Shown here one piece after another: positions 1 through 7,450 of a DNA stretch of 22,522 bases. Under the pieces are notes generated by a model. The model saw nothing but the letters and a program-made list of their open reading frames with translations, had not been told where the DNA came from and made no database searches. The stretch covers positions 1 to 22,522 of the forward strand of contig NZ_JBMYXF010000048.1 of NCBI RefSeq assembly GCF_049608145.1, written 5' to 3'. The stretch comes from Halocynthiibacter sp049608145 (lineage in GTDB: Bacteria > Pseudomonadota > Alphaproteobacteria > Rhodobacterales > Rhodobacteraceae). A program made the translations under genes and the position numbers. Positions within the stretch are counted from its first letter, which is position 1, and every line of letters starts with the position of its first letter.

Positions 1-81
1 CATCCGGGATTGTGCATGCGCAGGGGGTGGAAGTGCAGCTGCACCAAAGACAAGAGCGGCGGTAATAAGACGTTTAAACAT
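1..81 (-). CDS. Exported protein, N-terminal fragment (cut by window edge)
   Basis: Only the first 27 codons are in the window. The visible peptide starts MFKRLITAALVFGAAA and reaches a PPPAHA-Q junction, which is a good Sec signal peptide: two basic residues, a hydrophobic core, and an AHA cleavage site at about residue 23. The start is chosen because it gives this signal peptide and is preceded by GGAAGGATC, a Shine-Dalgarno-like stretch. It is divergent from the HD-domain gene. The 150 bp between them includes a GC hairpin at 124-137 (CCCCG/CGGGG) in this gene's leader and an AT-rich part at 140-170 that could hold promoters. The mature protein is not visible, so its function cannot be named. 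Confidence 0.6.
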   Translation of the reverse strand, partial: MFKRLITAALVFGAAALPPPAHAQSRM

Positions 82-231
82 GATCCTTCCTTTCGGTTGC
101 TGATGCCCCCGGTTGCAGGATCTCCCCGCAGGCGGGGTAAACTTAATATACCATAAATTGGCGAATTTTCCCAATGACGGGCTATGACATTCGCGTTAGC
201 CTGATATCACAGACCATTTGAAAGCCCTGAT

Positions 232-825
232 ATGTCAAAAGCCCCTCGCGCCTGGCAGCGTATGTTATCTGGCCGTCGCCTGGATCTTCTGGATCCGACG
301 CCGATGGATATTGAAATTGAAGATATTGCACATGGATTGGCCTTTGTCGCGCGCTGGAATGGGCAGACGCGCGGTGAGTTCGCCTATTCTGTTGCAGAGC
401 ATTCTTTGTTGGTCGAAGAAATATATCACCGCGAAAACCCGAATGCGCCAACCAAATGGCGTCTCGCCGCGTTGCTGCATGATGCGCCGGAATATGTGAT
501 TGGTGATATGATTTCGCCGGTCAAATCTGCCGTTGGCGAAGGATATGGCGATCTAGACGCGCGTCTGACGGCAGCTATCCACCTGCGATTTGGCTTGCCT
601 TCTGTGATCCCAAAAACCGTAAAACAGGCGATCAAACGAGCCGATAAAATATCCGCATGGCTGGAGGCCGTGCAACTGGCCGGGTTTTCCGAGACTGAAG
701 CCAACAAATTGTTCGGCCGCATCAAAACAGAGACTATTTCAGGGCTTTCCTTGGTGTTGCGACCGCCGCTTGAAGTGCGCGAAGCTTTCACAAAACGTCA
801 CGAAGAACTGCTGGAGCACATATGA
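232..825 (+). CDS. HD-domain phosphohydrolase (YfbR-like)
   Basis: This 197-aa cytoplasmic protein belongs to the HD metal-dependent phosphohydrolases. The metal-binding set is visible: His57 in VAEHS, the His83-Asp84 pair in ALLHDAPEY, and Asp138 in KRADK. The spacing and the AEHS and LLHDAPEY wording match the small HD proteins related to the 5'-deoxynucleotidase YfbR, so a nucleotide monophosphate substrate is possible but not proven; roseobacters carry this short form widely. The start is the ATG that leads into SKAPRAWQRMLSGRRLDLL, which already belongs to the conserved N-terminus. The stop overlaps the start of the GNAT gene by four bases (ATGA), so the two are very likely co-transcribed and translationally coupled. 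Confidence 0.8.
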   Translation: MSKAPRAWQRMLSGRRLDLLDPTPMDIEIEDIAHGLAFVARWNGQTRGEFAYSVAEHSLLVEEIYHRENPNAPTKWRLAALLHDAPEYVIGDMISPVKSAVGEGYGDLDARLTAAIHLRFGLPSVIPKTVKQAIKRADKISAWLEAVQLAGFSETEANKLFGRIKTETISGLSLVLRPPLEVREAFTKRHEELLEHI

Positions 826-1307
826 CCAAGTTGATCATCCGCACCGGAAGCCCCGCCGATACAGGCAATGCCTGTGATCTGCTGAATGAGATCATCGCTA
901 TTGGTGGCAGCACGGCCCTGACCCTGCCTTTGTCACGTCAGGAGTTCACGGATTGGATCATGGGGGATGGCTGTGCCTGGCAGGTCGCGGAAAAAGACGA
1001 TGGCACATTGATGGGGTTTCAGTGGATTGGCCCTTGGGGGAATTTGCCAGATGACACGGTTGAGATCGGTACTTTTGTGCGCGCAGGGCAAACCGGTCTG
1101 GGGGTTGGCAGTAAACTGTTTGAGGCCACAAAACCGGTGGCGCGTGCCATGGGCAAGAACTGGATCGAAGCGGAAATTAGATCAGACAATGAAGGCGGGT
1201 TGATTTATTATCAAAGCATCGGCTTTCGCGGAAACTTAAAGCGTGACGGCAAAATGACCGACGGAACCCCGGTCGAGAAAACTGTCAAATTGTACGATCT
1301 GTCCTAA
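822..1307 (+). CDS. GNAT-family N-acetyltransferase
   Basis: This is a 161-aa protein with the GNAT fold signature. The acetyl-CoA pyrophosphate loop is seen as QTGLGVG at residues 90-96, following the beta-strand VEIGTFVRAG, and the C-terminal GLIYYQSIGFR segment is the usual motif B region of GNAT enzymes. The family moves an acetyl group from acetyl-CoA to an amine; the substrate cannot be read from sequence. The start overlaps the HD-domain stop in ATGA. No convincing terminator follows: after the stop at 1307 there is only a short T-run (GTTTTTAG) without a stem. Pairing with an HD hydrolase does not by itself indicate a pathway. Confidence 0.8.
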   Translation: MTKLIIRTGSPADTGNACDLLNEIIAIGGSTALTLPLSRQEFTDWIMGDGCAWQVAEKDDGTLMGFQWIGPWGNLPDDTVEIGTFVRAGQTGLGVGSKLFEATKPVARAMGKNWIEAEIRSDNEGGLIYYQSIGFRGNLKRDGKMTDGTPVEKTVKLYDLS

Positions 1308-1642
1308 ATCGTTTTTAGATAAGCTTAAATTGTCGCAAATCCATGGCACCTTCCATACCGCAGACGCTATATTAAAAAGGATACAGGTTACTCATCTGCT
1401 CCGAAAAATTCAGCTCGGCAAAAATAGAATGGCCGGTTTCCTACAATTGGTAAAATTCGCAGTATAGCTGTACTCAAACGTAATGCATTTCGGTCGATGA
1501 AATGCTTTGCTGCGCTACCTTTTGCCTTGCCTAAAATTTTTAGGGGGAAAAGGTCGCAAATCTTTTCCTTTGACCTGCCTGCGTTCCGAAGTACCGTTTC
1601 GCCATGGGGATACCCCTTTTGTAAATTTGCTGGGAGAATATT
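1308..1642 (+). other. Non-coding, hairpin-rich leader upstream of the DUF2853 gene
   Basis: No credible gene lies in these 335 bp. On the plus strand they hold several inverted repeats in a row. The first is a perfect 7-bp stem, GCATTTC/GAAATGC, at 1485-1505. The second is a nested hairpin at 1517-1554, with outer arms ACCTTTT/AAAAGGT around a 15-bp odd palindrome, CCTAAAATTTTTAGG, at 1530-1544. The third is a small GGGG-ATA-CCCC-TTTT element at 1606-1620, only 22 bases before the DUF2853 start codon. GGTC at 1552-1555 could alternatively pair with GACC at 1572-1575, which would open the second hairpin. I see no clear -35/-10 pair. It may be a structured 5' leader or a small RNA. Confidence 0.4.
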
Positions 1643-1984
1643 ATGGGCAAACGTGACGACCTGATCGCGAAATATGCTGACGACCTGAAAAACAAATGTG
1701 GCATGACACCAGATATGGATCTGCTGACAAAAGTGACCATCGGTTGCGGCCCTTCCATTTATAATGCTGATGCATCCACCGTTGCTGCGGGCCAAGAAGC
1801 TGAATTGGACACAGTTAAAAATAACTTCCTAATCAAAAAACTTGGCCTTGCCGATGGTCCACAGCTGATGGATGCGATCAACGCCACCATCGAAACTTAT
1901 GGCCGTTCCGAGCACAACAAATACCGCGCAGTGGTTTACTACATGCTGACAAAACACTTTGGAAAAGAAGCTGTTTACGGCTAA
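1643..1984 (+). CDS. DUF2853 family protein
   Basis: This small acidic soluble protein of 113 aa matches the DUF2853 family, common in alphaproteobacteria and of unknown function. Recognised features are the N-terminal KRDDLIAKYADDLK helix and the CGMTPDMDLLTKVTIGCGPSIYN stretch with its paired Cys and Gly residues. The C-terminal KYRAVVYYMLTKHFGKE helix completes the usual length. There is no signal peptide or membrane segment. The ATG is preceded by GGGAG with six bases of spacing, a good ribosome site. The gene stands alone: a hairpin-rich leader precedes it and a strong intrinsic terminator follows 22 bp after the stop, so it is probably an independent, well-expressed unit. Confidence 0.8.
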   Translation: MGKRDDLIAKYADDLKNKCGMTPDMDLLTKVTIGCGPSIYNADASTVAAGQEAELDTVKNNFLIKKLGLADGPQLMDAINATIETYGRSEHNKYRAVVYYMLTKHFGKEAVYG

Positions 1985-2005
1985 TCGTTTTTGACGATCA
2001 CAGAT

Positions 2006-2037
2006 AAAAACCGCGTCTAATACAGGCGCGGTTTTTT
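2006..2037 (+). terminator. Intrinsic terminator of the DUF2853 gene
   Basis: A 10-bp perfect stem, AAAAACCGCG (2006-2015) with CGCGGTTTTT (2027-2036), closes an 11-base loop and runs into TTTTTTGTTTTTG. It begins 22 bp after the stop codon. Confidence 0.9.
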
Positions 2038-2204
2038 GTTTTTGCATGGCTGGTTTCCACAAAACACATTGAATTTGAACTGATTTATTCGGATATGAAT
2101 CTTGCGATGAAAGCCGTTATCTGGTTTTCTATCTTTACCGGCCAGGATGGACGGGACCCAGATTTCAGAACACGTGTGTGGTGCTAGGGAGCACACGGGG
2201 TGGT

Positions 2205-2239
2205 GGAGGGTTCCGAGGGGTCGGAGCCCTCCTTTTATT
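2205..2239 (+). terminator. Strong plus-strand terminator with no upstream gene
   Basis: Arms 2205-2216 (GGAGGGTTCCGA) and 2221-2232 (TCGGAGCCCTCC) pair over 12 bp with one G-U, around a GGGG loop, followed by TTTTATTT. The T-tail exists only on the plus strand. The DUF2853 terminator lies 170 bp upstream, so this one should end a separate short transcript. A further hairpin, CGTGTG/CACACG at 2173-2197, sits just before it. The stem also begins directly after the stop codon of the minus-strand DUF1761 gene and may protect or end that mRNA, though without a U-tract in that direction. Confidence 0.8.
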
Positions 2240-2623
2240 TCAGAAGATCGTCAAAACCAGCCCAATCACGGCACAACCACCTGTCGCGTAACCACAATCA
2301 ATCAACGTCAGAACGCGCGGCCGCATACTGTAGGCATAATTAGTGGCGATCCAAGGCGCAGCAATAAACAGCCCAAGGCCCAGACCAGCGACCAGTCCTT
2401 TACCAACCTCGTGAATTCCAGCCAGCACAAACATATGCCGCATCATCCCGGCCACAAACAACAACGCGATAAATGAAATGATGTAAGGTGCCGCCCCGGC
2501 GCTGCGCATCGCCTCATCCGTCATGCCTGTTGCGGCTTTCCAAGGGCGTGCCAAGCCCATATACCAAGCCGCGCCAAACGCAAAACCGGCAATCGCGGCG
2601 ATCAGAACATTCAGAAATTCCAT
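2240..2623 (-). CDS. DUF1761 family membrane protein
   Basis: This is a 127-aa integral membrane protein with about four transmembrane helices: residues about 3-24 (EFLNVLIAAIAGFAFGAAWY), about 45-67, about 77-97 and about 104-126. The N-terminal FGAAWYMGLARPW pattern and the overall size fit DUF1761, a family of unknown function. I place the start at the ATG at 2623 rather than the longer frame, because the longer frame begins inside the intergenic region and has a hydrophilic extension, while this ATG follows GGAGGTCACG, an excellent ribosome site. It is the last gene of the tsaD-gpsA-YciI-EVE run, 22 bp after the EVE gene, and its stop abuts the hairpin at 2205-2232. Confidence 0.75.
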   Translation of the reverse strand: MEFLNVLIAAIAGFAFGAAWYMGLARPWKAATGMTDEAMRSAGAAPYIISFIALLFVAGMMRHMFVLAGIHEVGKGLVAGLGLGLFIAAPWIATNYAYSMRPRVLTLIDCGYATGGCAVIGLVLTIF

Positions 2624-2645
2624 CGTGACCTCCCTTTTTCGGGGA

Positions 2646-3068
2646 TCAGTCTGCCGCAATTCCTGCCAATTCGCAAATGATGCCCCATTCGACATCTCCT
2701 ACGGGCTGGACAGACAGGCGGCTGGTTTTCACCAACGCCATTTCAGATAAACGCGGATCCGCTTTTACCATGTCCAACGAAACCGGGGTTTTCACCGGGT
2801 GCAGCGCCTTGATCACCACACAGTCCCAACGGGGATCATCCGTGGTGCTGTCTTGGCGGGCTTCTTCGACAACCTCGACCACACCCACAACAGATTTTTC
2901 CTTAAGCGAGTGATAGAAAAATCCACGGTCCCCGATTTTCATGGCCCGCATATTATTGCGGGCCTGATAATTCCGAACGCCGTCCCATTCTTCCCCCGCA
3001 TCCCCCTTTGCAACCTGGTTATCCCAGCTCCAGGCGTTGGGTTCAGATTTGAACAGCCAATACGCCAT
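2646..3068 (-). CDS. EVE-domain protein
   Basis: This 140-aa protein is a single EVE domain, a PUA-like fold that in studied members recognises modified bases in nucleic acids. Seen here are the hallmark start MAYWLFKSEPNAWSWD, the DGVRNYQARNNMRAMKIGDRGFFYHS core, and the VVGVVEVVEEARQD strand with an aromatic-rich binding cleft. The ATG at 3068 is preferred over a codon seven residues earlier because it begins the conserved motif. It overlaps the stop codon of the YciI gene by one base (TGATG), indicating coupled translation. Small stand-alone EVE proteins like this are common in proteobacteria; the natural ligand is not known from sequence. Confidence 0.85.
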   Translation of the reverse strand: MAYWLFKSEPNAWSWDNQVAKGDAGEEWDGVRNYQARNNMRAMKIGDRGFFYHSLKEKSVVGVVEVVEEARQDSTTDDPRWDCVVIKALHPVKTPVSLDMVKADPRLSEMALVKTSRLSVQPVGDVEWGIICELAGIAAD

Positions 3069-3340
3069 CAGCCGATCACCTTGTTCCACTGTGTCAGCGA
3101 AACAGTTTCAAACAGGCCTGCCTTTGCGTAGGGGTCATTGTCGGCCCAGTCCTGCGCCTGCGCCATGTCTTCAACATCAAGGATCACAAGCGATCCGCAC
3201 ATGTCCCCCTTTTCATCCAGAAACGGGCCGGCCTGCGCCACAATACCGCTGGATTTGATATGATTCACATGGGCTTCGCGGTTTTCCAGACGAATGTTCA
3301 ACGCGCCGGGTTTGTCCCGACCTACAAGTGCTATAAGCAT
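3068..3340 (-). CDS. YciI-like protein
   Basis: The 90-aa product matches the YciI family, small ferredoxin-like-fold proteins that form dimers. The expected His appears in NREAHVNHIKSSG (about residues 20-32), followed by AGPFLDEKGDMCGSLVIL. The acidic-aromatic NDPYAKAGLFE motif is at about residues 68-78. A His-Asp pair in these positions is proposed to be catalytic, but the reaction of this subgroup is unknown. The gene starts one base after the gpsA stop and overlaps the EVE gene start, so it is firmly inside the tsaD-gpsA operon. YciI next to gpsA and an EVE gene is a frequent arrangement in Rhodobacterales. Confidence 0.85.
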   Translation of the reverse strand: MLIALVGRDKPGALNIRLENREAHVNHIKSSGIVAQAGPFLDEKGDMCGSLVILDVEDMAQAQDWADNDPYAKAGLFETVSLTQWNKVIG

Positions 3341-3341
3341 G

Positions 3342-4304
3342 TTATTCCTTTCTCAGAGGGCGTGACAACAGGCCCTCGACGGCTTCTTTCAGGGTTATTT
3401 CACCAAGGGTCAGTGCCGCAACCGTTTGGGTCAACGGCAGTTCAAGCCCGGCTTTTTCTGCAAGATGCGCCACGGCACGGGCGGTGGCAACACCTTCGGT
3501 GGTGATTTTCGGATCAGGCGATTGTCCAGCCCCCAGATCAAACCCATATTTGTAATTGCGCGACTGATCCGACGTACAGGTCAGGGTCAGATCACCAAAA
3601 CCAGACAGCCCGGTCAGGGTGTCAGGACGGGCCCCCAGATGCGCTGCCAGGCGCTGCATTTCCGCAAAACCACGCGTCATGATAGCTGCGCGTGCGCTTT
3701 CACCAAGCTGCGCCCCCATCACCGCACCACAGGCTATGGCGACCACGTTTTTCAAGGCGCCCCCCAGTTCTGCACCGGTCATGTCGTCCGTTAGATACAA
3801 GCGCACGACAGATGTGGACAGCGCGGCCTGCAGGGCAGGGGCGGTTTGATGATCGCAGGCCAAAGTCATGGCCGTGGGCAGGCCATTGGCAATATCACGG
3901 GCAAAACCGGGGCCTGTCAAAATTGCAGGCGTCGCATTTGGCACCGCGTTCCGAATGACATCTGACGTGCCAGATAGACTTGTCAGCTCTACCCCTTTAC
4001 AACAGCCAATCAACGTTTTCCCCTGAAATAGAGTCTTATTTTTCGTTAAGAAAGTGCCAAGTTTCTGCATTGGCAGACACAGAAGAATATGATCCGCGGA
4101 CGCAGCCAATTGCAGATCTTCAGTCGCTTGCAGGTTCTCTGACAGCTGAATACCAGGCAAACGGGACGTGTTTTCACGCTGTTGATTGATGAAAGTCACG
4201 GTTTCTGGGGAACGCGCCCAGATGATGGTTTTTTCTCCATCTGCAGCGTGGCTTTGTGCAAGTGCTGTGCCAAAAGCCCCAGCCCCAATCACTGAAATGC
4301 TCAT
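3342..4304 (-). CDS. gpsA: Glycerol-3-phosphate dehydrogenase [NAD(P)+]
   Basis: GpsA reduces dihydroxyacetone phosphate to sn-glycerol 3-phosphate with NAD(P)H in the cytosol, supplying the backbone of phospholipids. The 320-aa length is normal. The Rossmann motif GAGAFG is at residues 7-12. The family's substrate-site lysines appear as Lys103 in GCCKGVEL and Lys185 in GALKNVVAI. The GPGFARDI loop is at 131-138, and the signature GLSGFGDLTLTCTSDQSRN at 232-250 is intact. It begins in an ATGA overlap with the tsaD stop and ends one base before the YciI start, so it is translated from the tsaD operon. Nothing suggests loss of function. Confidence 0.96.
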   Translation of the reverse strand: MSISVIGAGAFGTALAQSHAADGEKTIIWARSPETVTFINQQRENTSRLPGIQLSENLQATEDLQLAASADHILLCLPMQKLGTFLTKNKTLFQGKTLIGCCKGVELTSLSGTSDVIRNAVPNATPAILTGPGFARDIANGLPTAMTLACDHQTAPALQAALSTSVVRLYLTDDMTGAELGGALKNVVAIACGAVMGAQLGESARAAIMTRGFAEMQRLAAHLGARPDTLTGLSGFGDLTLTCTSDQSRNYKYGFDLGAGQSPDPKITTEGVATARAVAHLAEKAGLELPLTQTVAALTLGEITLKEAVEGLLSRPLRKE

Positions 4305-5398
4305 GCCTTTGCCCCTTTTTTGCCAGATCCCAACATAGAGGCCTGCATTCGATCAAGCGGCCAGCGTGGGCGGGCGGACAGGGCAAGATCATCCCGTGCC
4401 CCGTCTCGGAACCGCAGCAATCCAGCCCAAGCAATCATCGCGGCATTATCAGTACAATATTGCATCGCAGGGGCCGTAAATTTGACACCATTTTCTTCTG
4501 AAACAGTCTCTAACGCGGCGCGAATGGCCTTATTTGCCGCGACACCACCAGCAACAGCCAACGTTGGAACGGTTGGGTTTTCTTCCAGATAGATCGCAAT
4601 CGCGCGTCTGGTTTTTTCCGCCAAAACATCGCAAACCGCATTCTGGAAACCTGCAGACAAGTCATTCACATCCTGTCGTCGCAACGTATTATCCGCCGAA
4701 ATCACCGTATCACGTGCGCGCAAGACAGCTGTTTTCAGACCAGAGAACGACATATCGCATCCCGGCCGATCCAGCAAAGGACGTGGCAGTGCAAACCGTT
4801 TTGGATCGCCGTTCTGTGCCGCTTTTTCAACAGCAGGACCGCCGGGTTGTGGCAAACCTGTTAAGCGTGCAACTTTGTCAAAAGCTTCGCCCGGGGCATC
4901 GTCAATTGTGCCGCCCAGACGGTGAAATTCATCAATGCCACGCACAATCAGAAACTGGCAATGCCCGCCAGACACCAGAAGCATCAGCATCGGAAAGCTG
5001 ATAGGGTCGCTCAGACCCGGGGATAGCGCATGCCCGGCCAGGTGGTTCACCCCCACCAACGGCAGACCACTGCCGGCACTTAACCCTTTGGCACACATCA
5101 CCCCGGACAGAACCCCACCAATCAAGCCCGGCCCGGCCGTAACCGCAATGCCATCCAGATCAGACAGGGCGATATTTGCATCCCGCAGGGCGGCTTCTAC
5201 ACAATGATCCAGCCGTTCTGCATGGGCACGCGCCGCAATTTCAGGCACGACACCACCAAAGTCTGCATGTAGCGCCGTCTGACCTTCTACAATATTGGAC
5301 AGCACCTGGGGAATTTCACCCGGCGTATGACGGACGATCGCAGCGCCAGTGTCATCACAGCTGCTTTCGAGGCCCAGAAAGGTCAATGTATTTTGCAT
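4301..5398 (-). CDS. tsaD: tRNA N6-threonylcarbamoyladenosine transferase subunit TsaD
   Basis: TsaD, with TsaB and TsaE, transfers the threonylcarbamoyl group from the TsaC product to A37 of tRNAs that read ANN codons. Seen here are LGLESSCDDTG at residues 8-18, GGVVPEIAARAHAERL at 48-63, TAGPGLIGGVL at 87-97, and the metal-binding NHLAGH motif (His119, His123). Then come LLVSGGHCQFL and, near the C-terminus, VAGGVAANKAIR and TDNAAMIAW. From the ATG at 5398 the protein is 365 aa. ATGs at 5404 and 5407 are in frame and possible; none has a clear ribosome site, so I chose the start that aligns with the usual short lead to the conserved motif. A longer open frame to 5596 overlaps hemD and is rejected. 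The gene heads a five-gene operon with gpsA. Confidence 0.95.
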   Translation of the reverse strand: MQNTLTFLGLESSCDDTGAAIVRHTPGEIPQVLSNIVEGQTALHADFGGVVPEIAARAHAERLDHCVEAALRDANIALSDLDGIAVTAGPGLIGGVLSGVMCAKGLSAGSGLPLVGVNHLAGHALSPGLSDPISFPMLMLLVSGGHCQFLIVRGIDEFHRLGGTIDDAPGEAFDKVARLTGLPQPGGPAVEKAAQNGDPKRFALPRPLLDRPGCDMSFSGLKTAVLRARDTVISADNTLRRQDVNDLSAGFQNAVCDVLAEKTRRAIAIYLEENPTVPTLAVAGGVAANKAIRAALETVSEENGVKFTAPAMQYCTDNAAMIAWAGLLRFRDGARDDLALSARPRWPLDRMQASMLGSGKKGAKA

Positions 5399-5407
5399 GG
5401 CCATCAT

Positions 5408-5446
5408 TTGTTGCGTGTTCAGGTCTCTGCAGGTAACACCTGAAAC
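5408..5446. promoter_or_regulatory. 39-bp divergent tsaD/hemD intergenic region with inverted repeat
   Basis: The two genes start head to head with about 39-48 bp between start codons, so at least one promoter must overlap coding sequence. The gap holds the odd palindrome CAGGT-AAC-ACCTG at 5430-5442. It also holds a longer imperfect inverted repeat, TGTTCAGGT (5416-5424) against ACCTGAAACA (5438-5447), whose right arm reaches the hemD start codon. This is the form of an operator that could act on both genes, but the binding protein is unknown. Confidence 0.35.
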
Positions 5447-6130
5447 ATGTTCACACAATCCCGCTCCATCGTTCTTCTGACCCGTGCGAAGACCCAATCT
5501 GAACGCTTTGCGAACGGATTTTGTGCGGATAACGCTGAGTTTATCATCGCCCCCCTGATGCAGATCGAGCGGATCAACGCTGATTTCCCCCCGCATGATG
5601 GCGACTTTGTGCTGACGTCAGAAAATGCGGTAATGACATTGCCTGATATTTATCATGGCACCGGCAGACGTGCTTATTGTGTAGGCAAACGCACAGCCCT
5701 GGCCGCGGGGACCGTTGGTTTTGACGCAGTCTCTGCCGATGGAAACGCCCATGATTTGCACGATCTTATTGTAAAAACACATAAAAACAAAAATTTACTT
5801 CATCTCAGCGGTGAACATCTGGCCAACGATACCCTTACAGATATTCCCGGATTACAACGGATTGTGACCTATAAACAAACCGCCTTGCCTGCCGATCCAA
5901 AGGTGCAAAAGCTACTTAGTGGGGAAGCACCGGTTATTGTTCCCCTGTTCTCACCACGCTCGGCACGGCTATTCTTTTCAGCATACCCTGAAATCACGGC
6001 CCCCATACATGTCGTGGCGATCAGCGCGGCGACGGCAGAAACGGTTGCAAACAGGGCAGCGACAAAAATAGGCATTGCGGCGCGCCCAGATGCTGACAAT
6101 ATGAAGAAGATGGTTGCTGATTTAATATGA
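5447..6130 (+). CDS. hemD: Uroporphyrinogen-III synthase
   Basis: HemD closes and rearranges hydroxymethylbilane to uroporphyrinogen III in tetrapyrrole synthesis. The family is poorly conserved, so the call leans on several weak marks together. These are the N-terminal IVLLTRAKTQSERFA strand-helix, DFVLTSENAV at about residues 53-62, and the YCVGKRTA segment at about 76-83. The C-terminal half has PLFSPRSARLFF and a VAISAATAETV stretch, the usual positions of the two lobes. Length (227 aa) is typical. Context strongly supports the call: it is followed by the mitofilin-like and hemY genes, the standard alphaproteobacterial order. hemC, often close by, is not in the window. The gene diverges from tsaD. 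Confidence 0.85.
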   Translation: MFTQSRSIVLLTRAKTQSERFANGFCADNAEFIIAPLMQIERINADFPPHDGDFVLTSENAVMTLPDIYHGTGRRAYCVGKRTALAAGTVGFDAVSADGNAHDLHDLIVKTHKNKNLLHLSGEHLANDTLTDIPGLQRIVTYKQTALPADPKVQKLLSGEAPVIVPLFSPRSARLFFSAYPEITAPIHVVAISAATAETVANRAATKIGIAARPDADNMKKMVADLI

Positions 6131-6169
6131 GTGGTTGGTACAAGGTTTGAGCGGAAAAAAGGACATCCA

Positions 6170-7441
6170 GTGACAAAAGATCAAAAAACGACTGAAATCA
6201 CGGAAGCGGATGCCTCTGACGTGGAAAAAGATGTGGCTGACACCGAAGGTGTTGCGGATGTGGATCTGGAATCAGATGCCGAGATTTCCGAGCCCGATCC
6301 GACAGATGACACAGATGATCAGGACGAAACGGATCTAAGCGAGGAAGAGGTTTCCGAAGAAGCTACTGACGCGCAAGACGATGACATCCCCGAAGACAAT
6401 CAGAATGACGACACGGCCGCAGATGAGGTCTCCGAAACGCCCGCACCCGTGGCGGAAAAGTCAACGTCTGCCACACCTTTAATCTTGGGCGGCGCCGTTG
6501 CCGCATTGATTGGTTTTGGTGTGTCTTATGTCATCCCAGAAGGCTGGCCCATGGGCGCAGGCACGGATGCCGAGATTTCCGCACGTATTGATACACAGGC
6601 TGAACAGATATCTGACCTGACCAGTCGCCTTGACGGCCTGAATGTGAATGATCCTGATGCAGCCATTGCCCCAGTTGAAGCCTGGGTAAAAGAAGTAACG
6701 GACCAGCTGCAGGACAGCCTGAACAACGTACAAGAACAGCTGACCGCCCTAGATCAGCGCGTCGAAACCCTTGAGAAACGTCCGATCACCGGTGACAGCG
6801 CATCAGATGATGCAGTTGCCGCGTATAATCGCGATGTCGGGGAACTACGCGATCAACTTGAAGCCCAGCGCAGCGAGATCGAAGCAATCCTTGCGGATGC
6901 ACAGAACCGGTCACAGGAAGCCGTGGCAAACACCCGTGTTGCCCAAGCAAATGGTGCCATCAGCGCTGTTTCGCAGGCTCTGACCAAAGGTGCTGGTTTC
7001 AGCGAACATCTCACGACGCTGAATGCGCTTGGGGTTGATATCCCTACTGCCCTGTCTGAAAATGCGGCGGGCGTTATGACGCTTGCAACATTGCAGGGCA
7101 ATTTCACAGATCCAGCCCGTGACGCACTTGGTGCCAGCCTACAGACAAACGTTGAAGATGGCTCTGTTTCCCGCCTCGGAGGTTTTCTGCGGCGTCAGCT
7201 GGGCATGCGATCTTTGACACCACGCGAAGGCAATGATGCAAACGCCGTGCTGTCACGTGCTGAATTTGCACTGCAGGAAGGTCGCATCAGTGACACCTTG
7301 TCCGAACTGGCGGGATTGCCAGAAAGCGGACAGGCCCTGATGGCCGATTGGGTTGCACAAGCCACCACTTATGAAAACGTCACCCAGGCGCTTTCCGAAC
7401 TGAATTCTGCCGTCAGCTCTGGCGCGCTTGCGACTGAATAA
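6170..7441 (+). CDS. Mitofilin-like inner-membrane protein (COG4223 type)
   Basis: This 423-aa protein has an N-terminal tail of about 95 residues dominated by Asp and Glu. One transmembrane helix follows at about 102-122 (PLILGGAVAALIGFGVSYVI), then a long periplasmic helical part with coiled-coil character at about 130-265. A helical C-terminal domain resembles the Mic60/mitofilin core. Alphaproteobacterial relatives sit between hemD and hemY and are linked to envelope contact sites and intracytoplasmic membrane shape. I place the start at GTG 6170, preceded by AAAAAAGGA with six bases of spacing. The frame also opens at GTG 6131, directly after the hemD stop, giving 13 more residues with no better ribosome site. 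hemY follows after nine bases. Confidence 0.8.
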   Translation: MTKDQKTTEITEADASDVEKDVADTEGVADVDLESDAEISEPDPTDDTDDQDETDLSEEEVSEEATDAQDDDIPEDNQNDDTAADEVSETPAPVAEKSTSATPLILGGAVAALIGFGVSYVIPEGWPMGAGTDAEISARIDTQAEQISDLTSRLDGLNVNDPDAAIAPVEAWVKEVTDQLQDSLNNVQEQLTALDQRVETLEKRPITGDSASDDAVAAYNRDVGELRDQLEAQRSEIEAILADAQNRSQEAVANTRVAQANGAISAVSQALTKGAGFSEHLTTLNALGVDIPTALSENAAGVMTLATLQGNFTDPARDALGASLQTNVEDGSVSRLGGFLRRQLGMRSLTPREGNDANAVLSRAEFALQEGRISDTLSELAGLPESGQALMADWVAQATTYENVTQALSELNSAVSSGALATE

Positions 7442-7450
7442 GGACATCAT

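Noticed and set aside
2040..2239. 6S RNA or SRP RNA in the gap with the orphan terminator
   Set aside because: I could not find the long closing stem with central bubble of 6S RNA or the conserved SRP tetraloop region; only a generic small RNA remains possible.
2147..2476. Plus-strand open frame crossing the orphan terminator
   Set aside because: It runs through a strong terminator and opposite the DUF1761 gene; composition is unlike neighbouring proteins and no ribosome site is seen.
5399..5596. N-terminal extension of TsaD up to 5596
   Set aside because: It would overlap about 150 bp of hemD, adds 66 residues with no family counterpart, and the normal TsaD start context is at 5398-5407.
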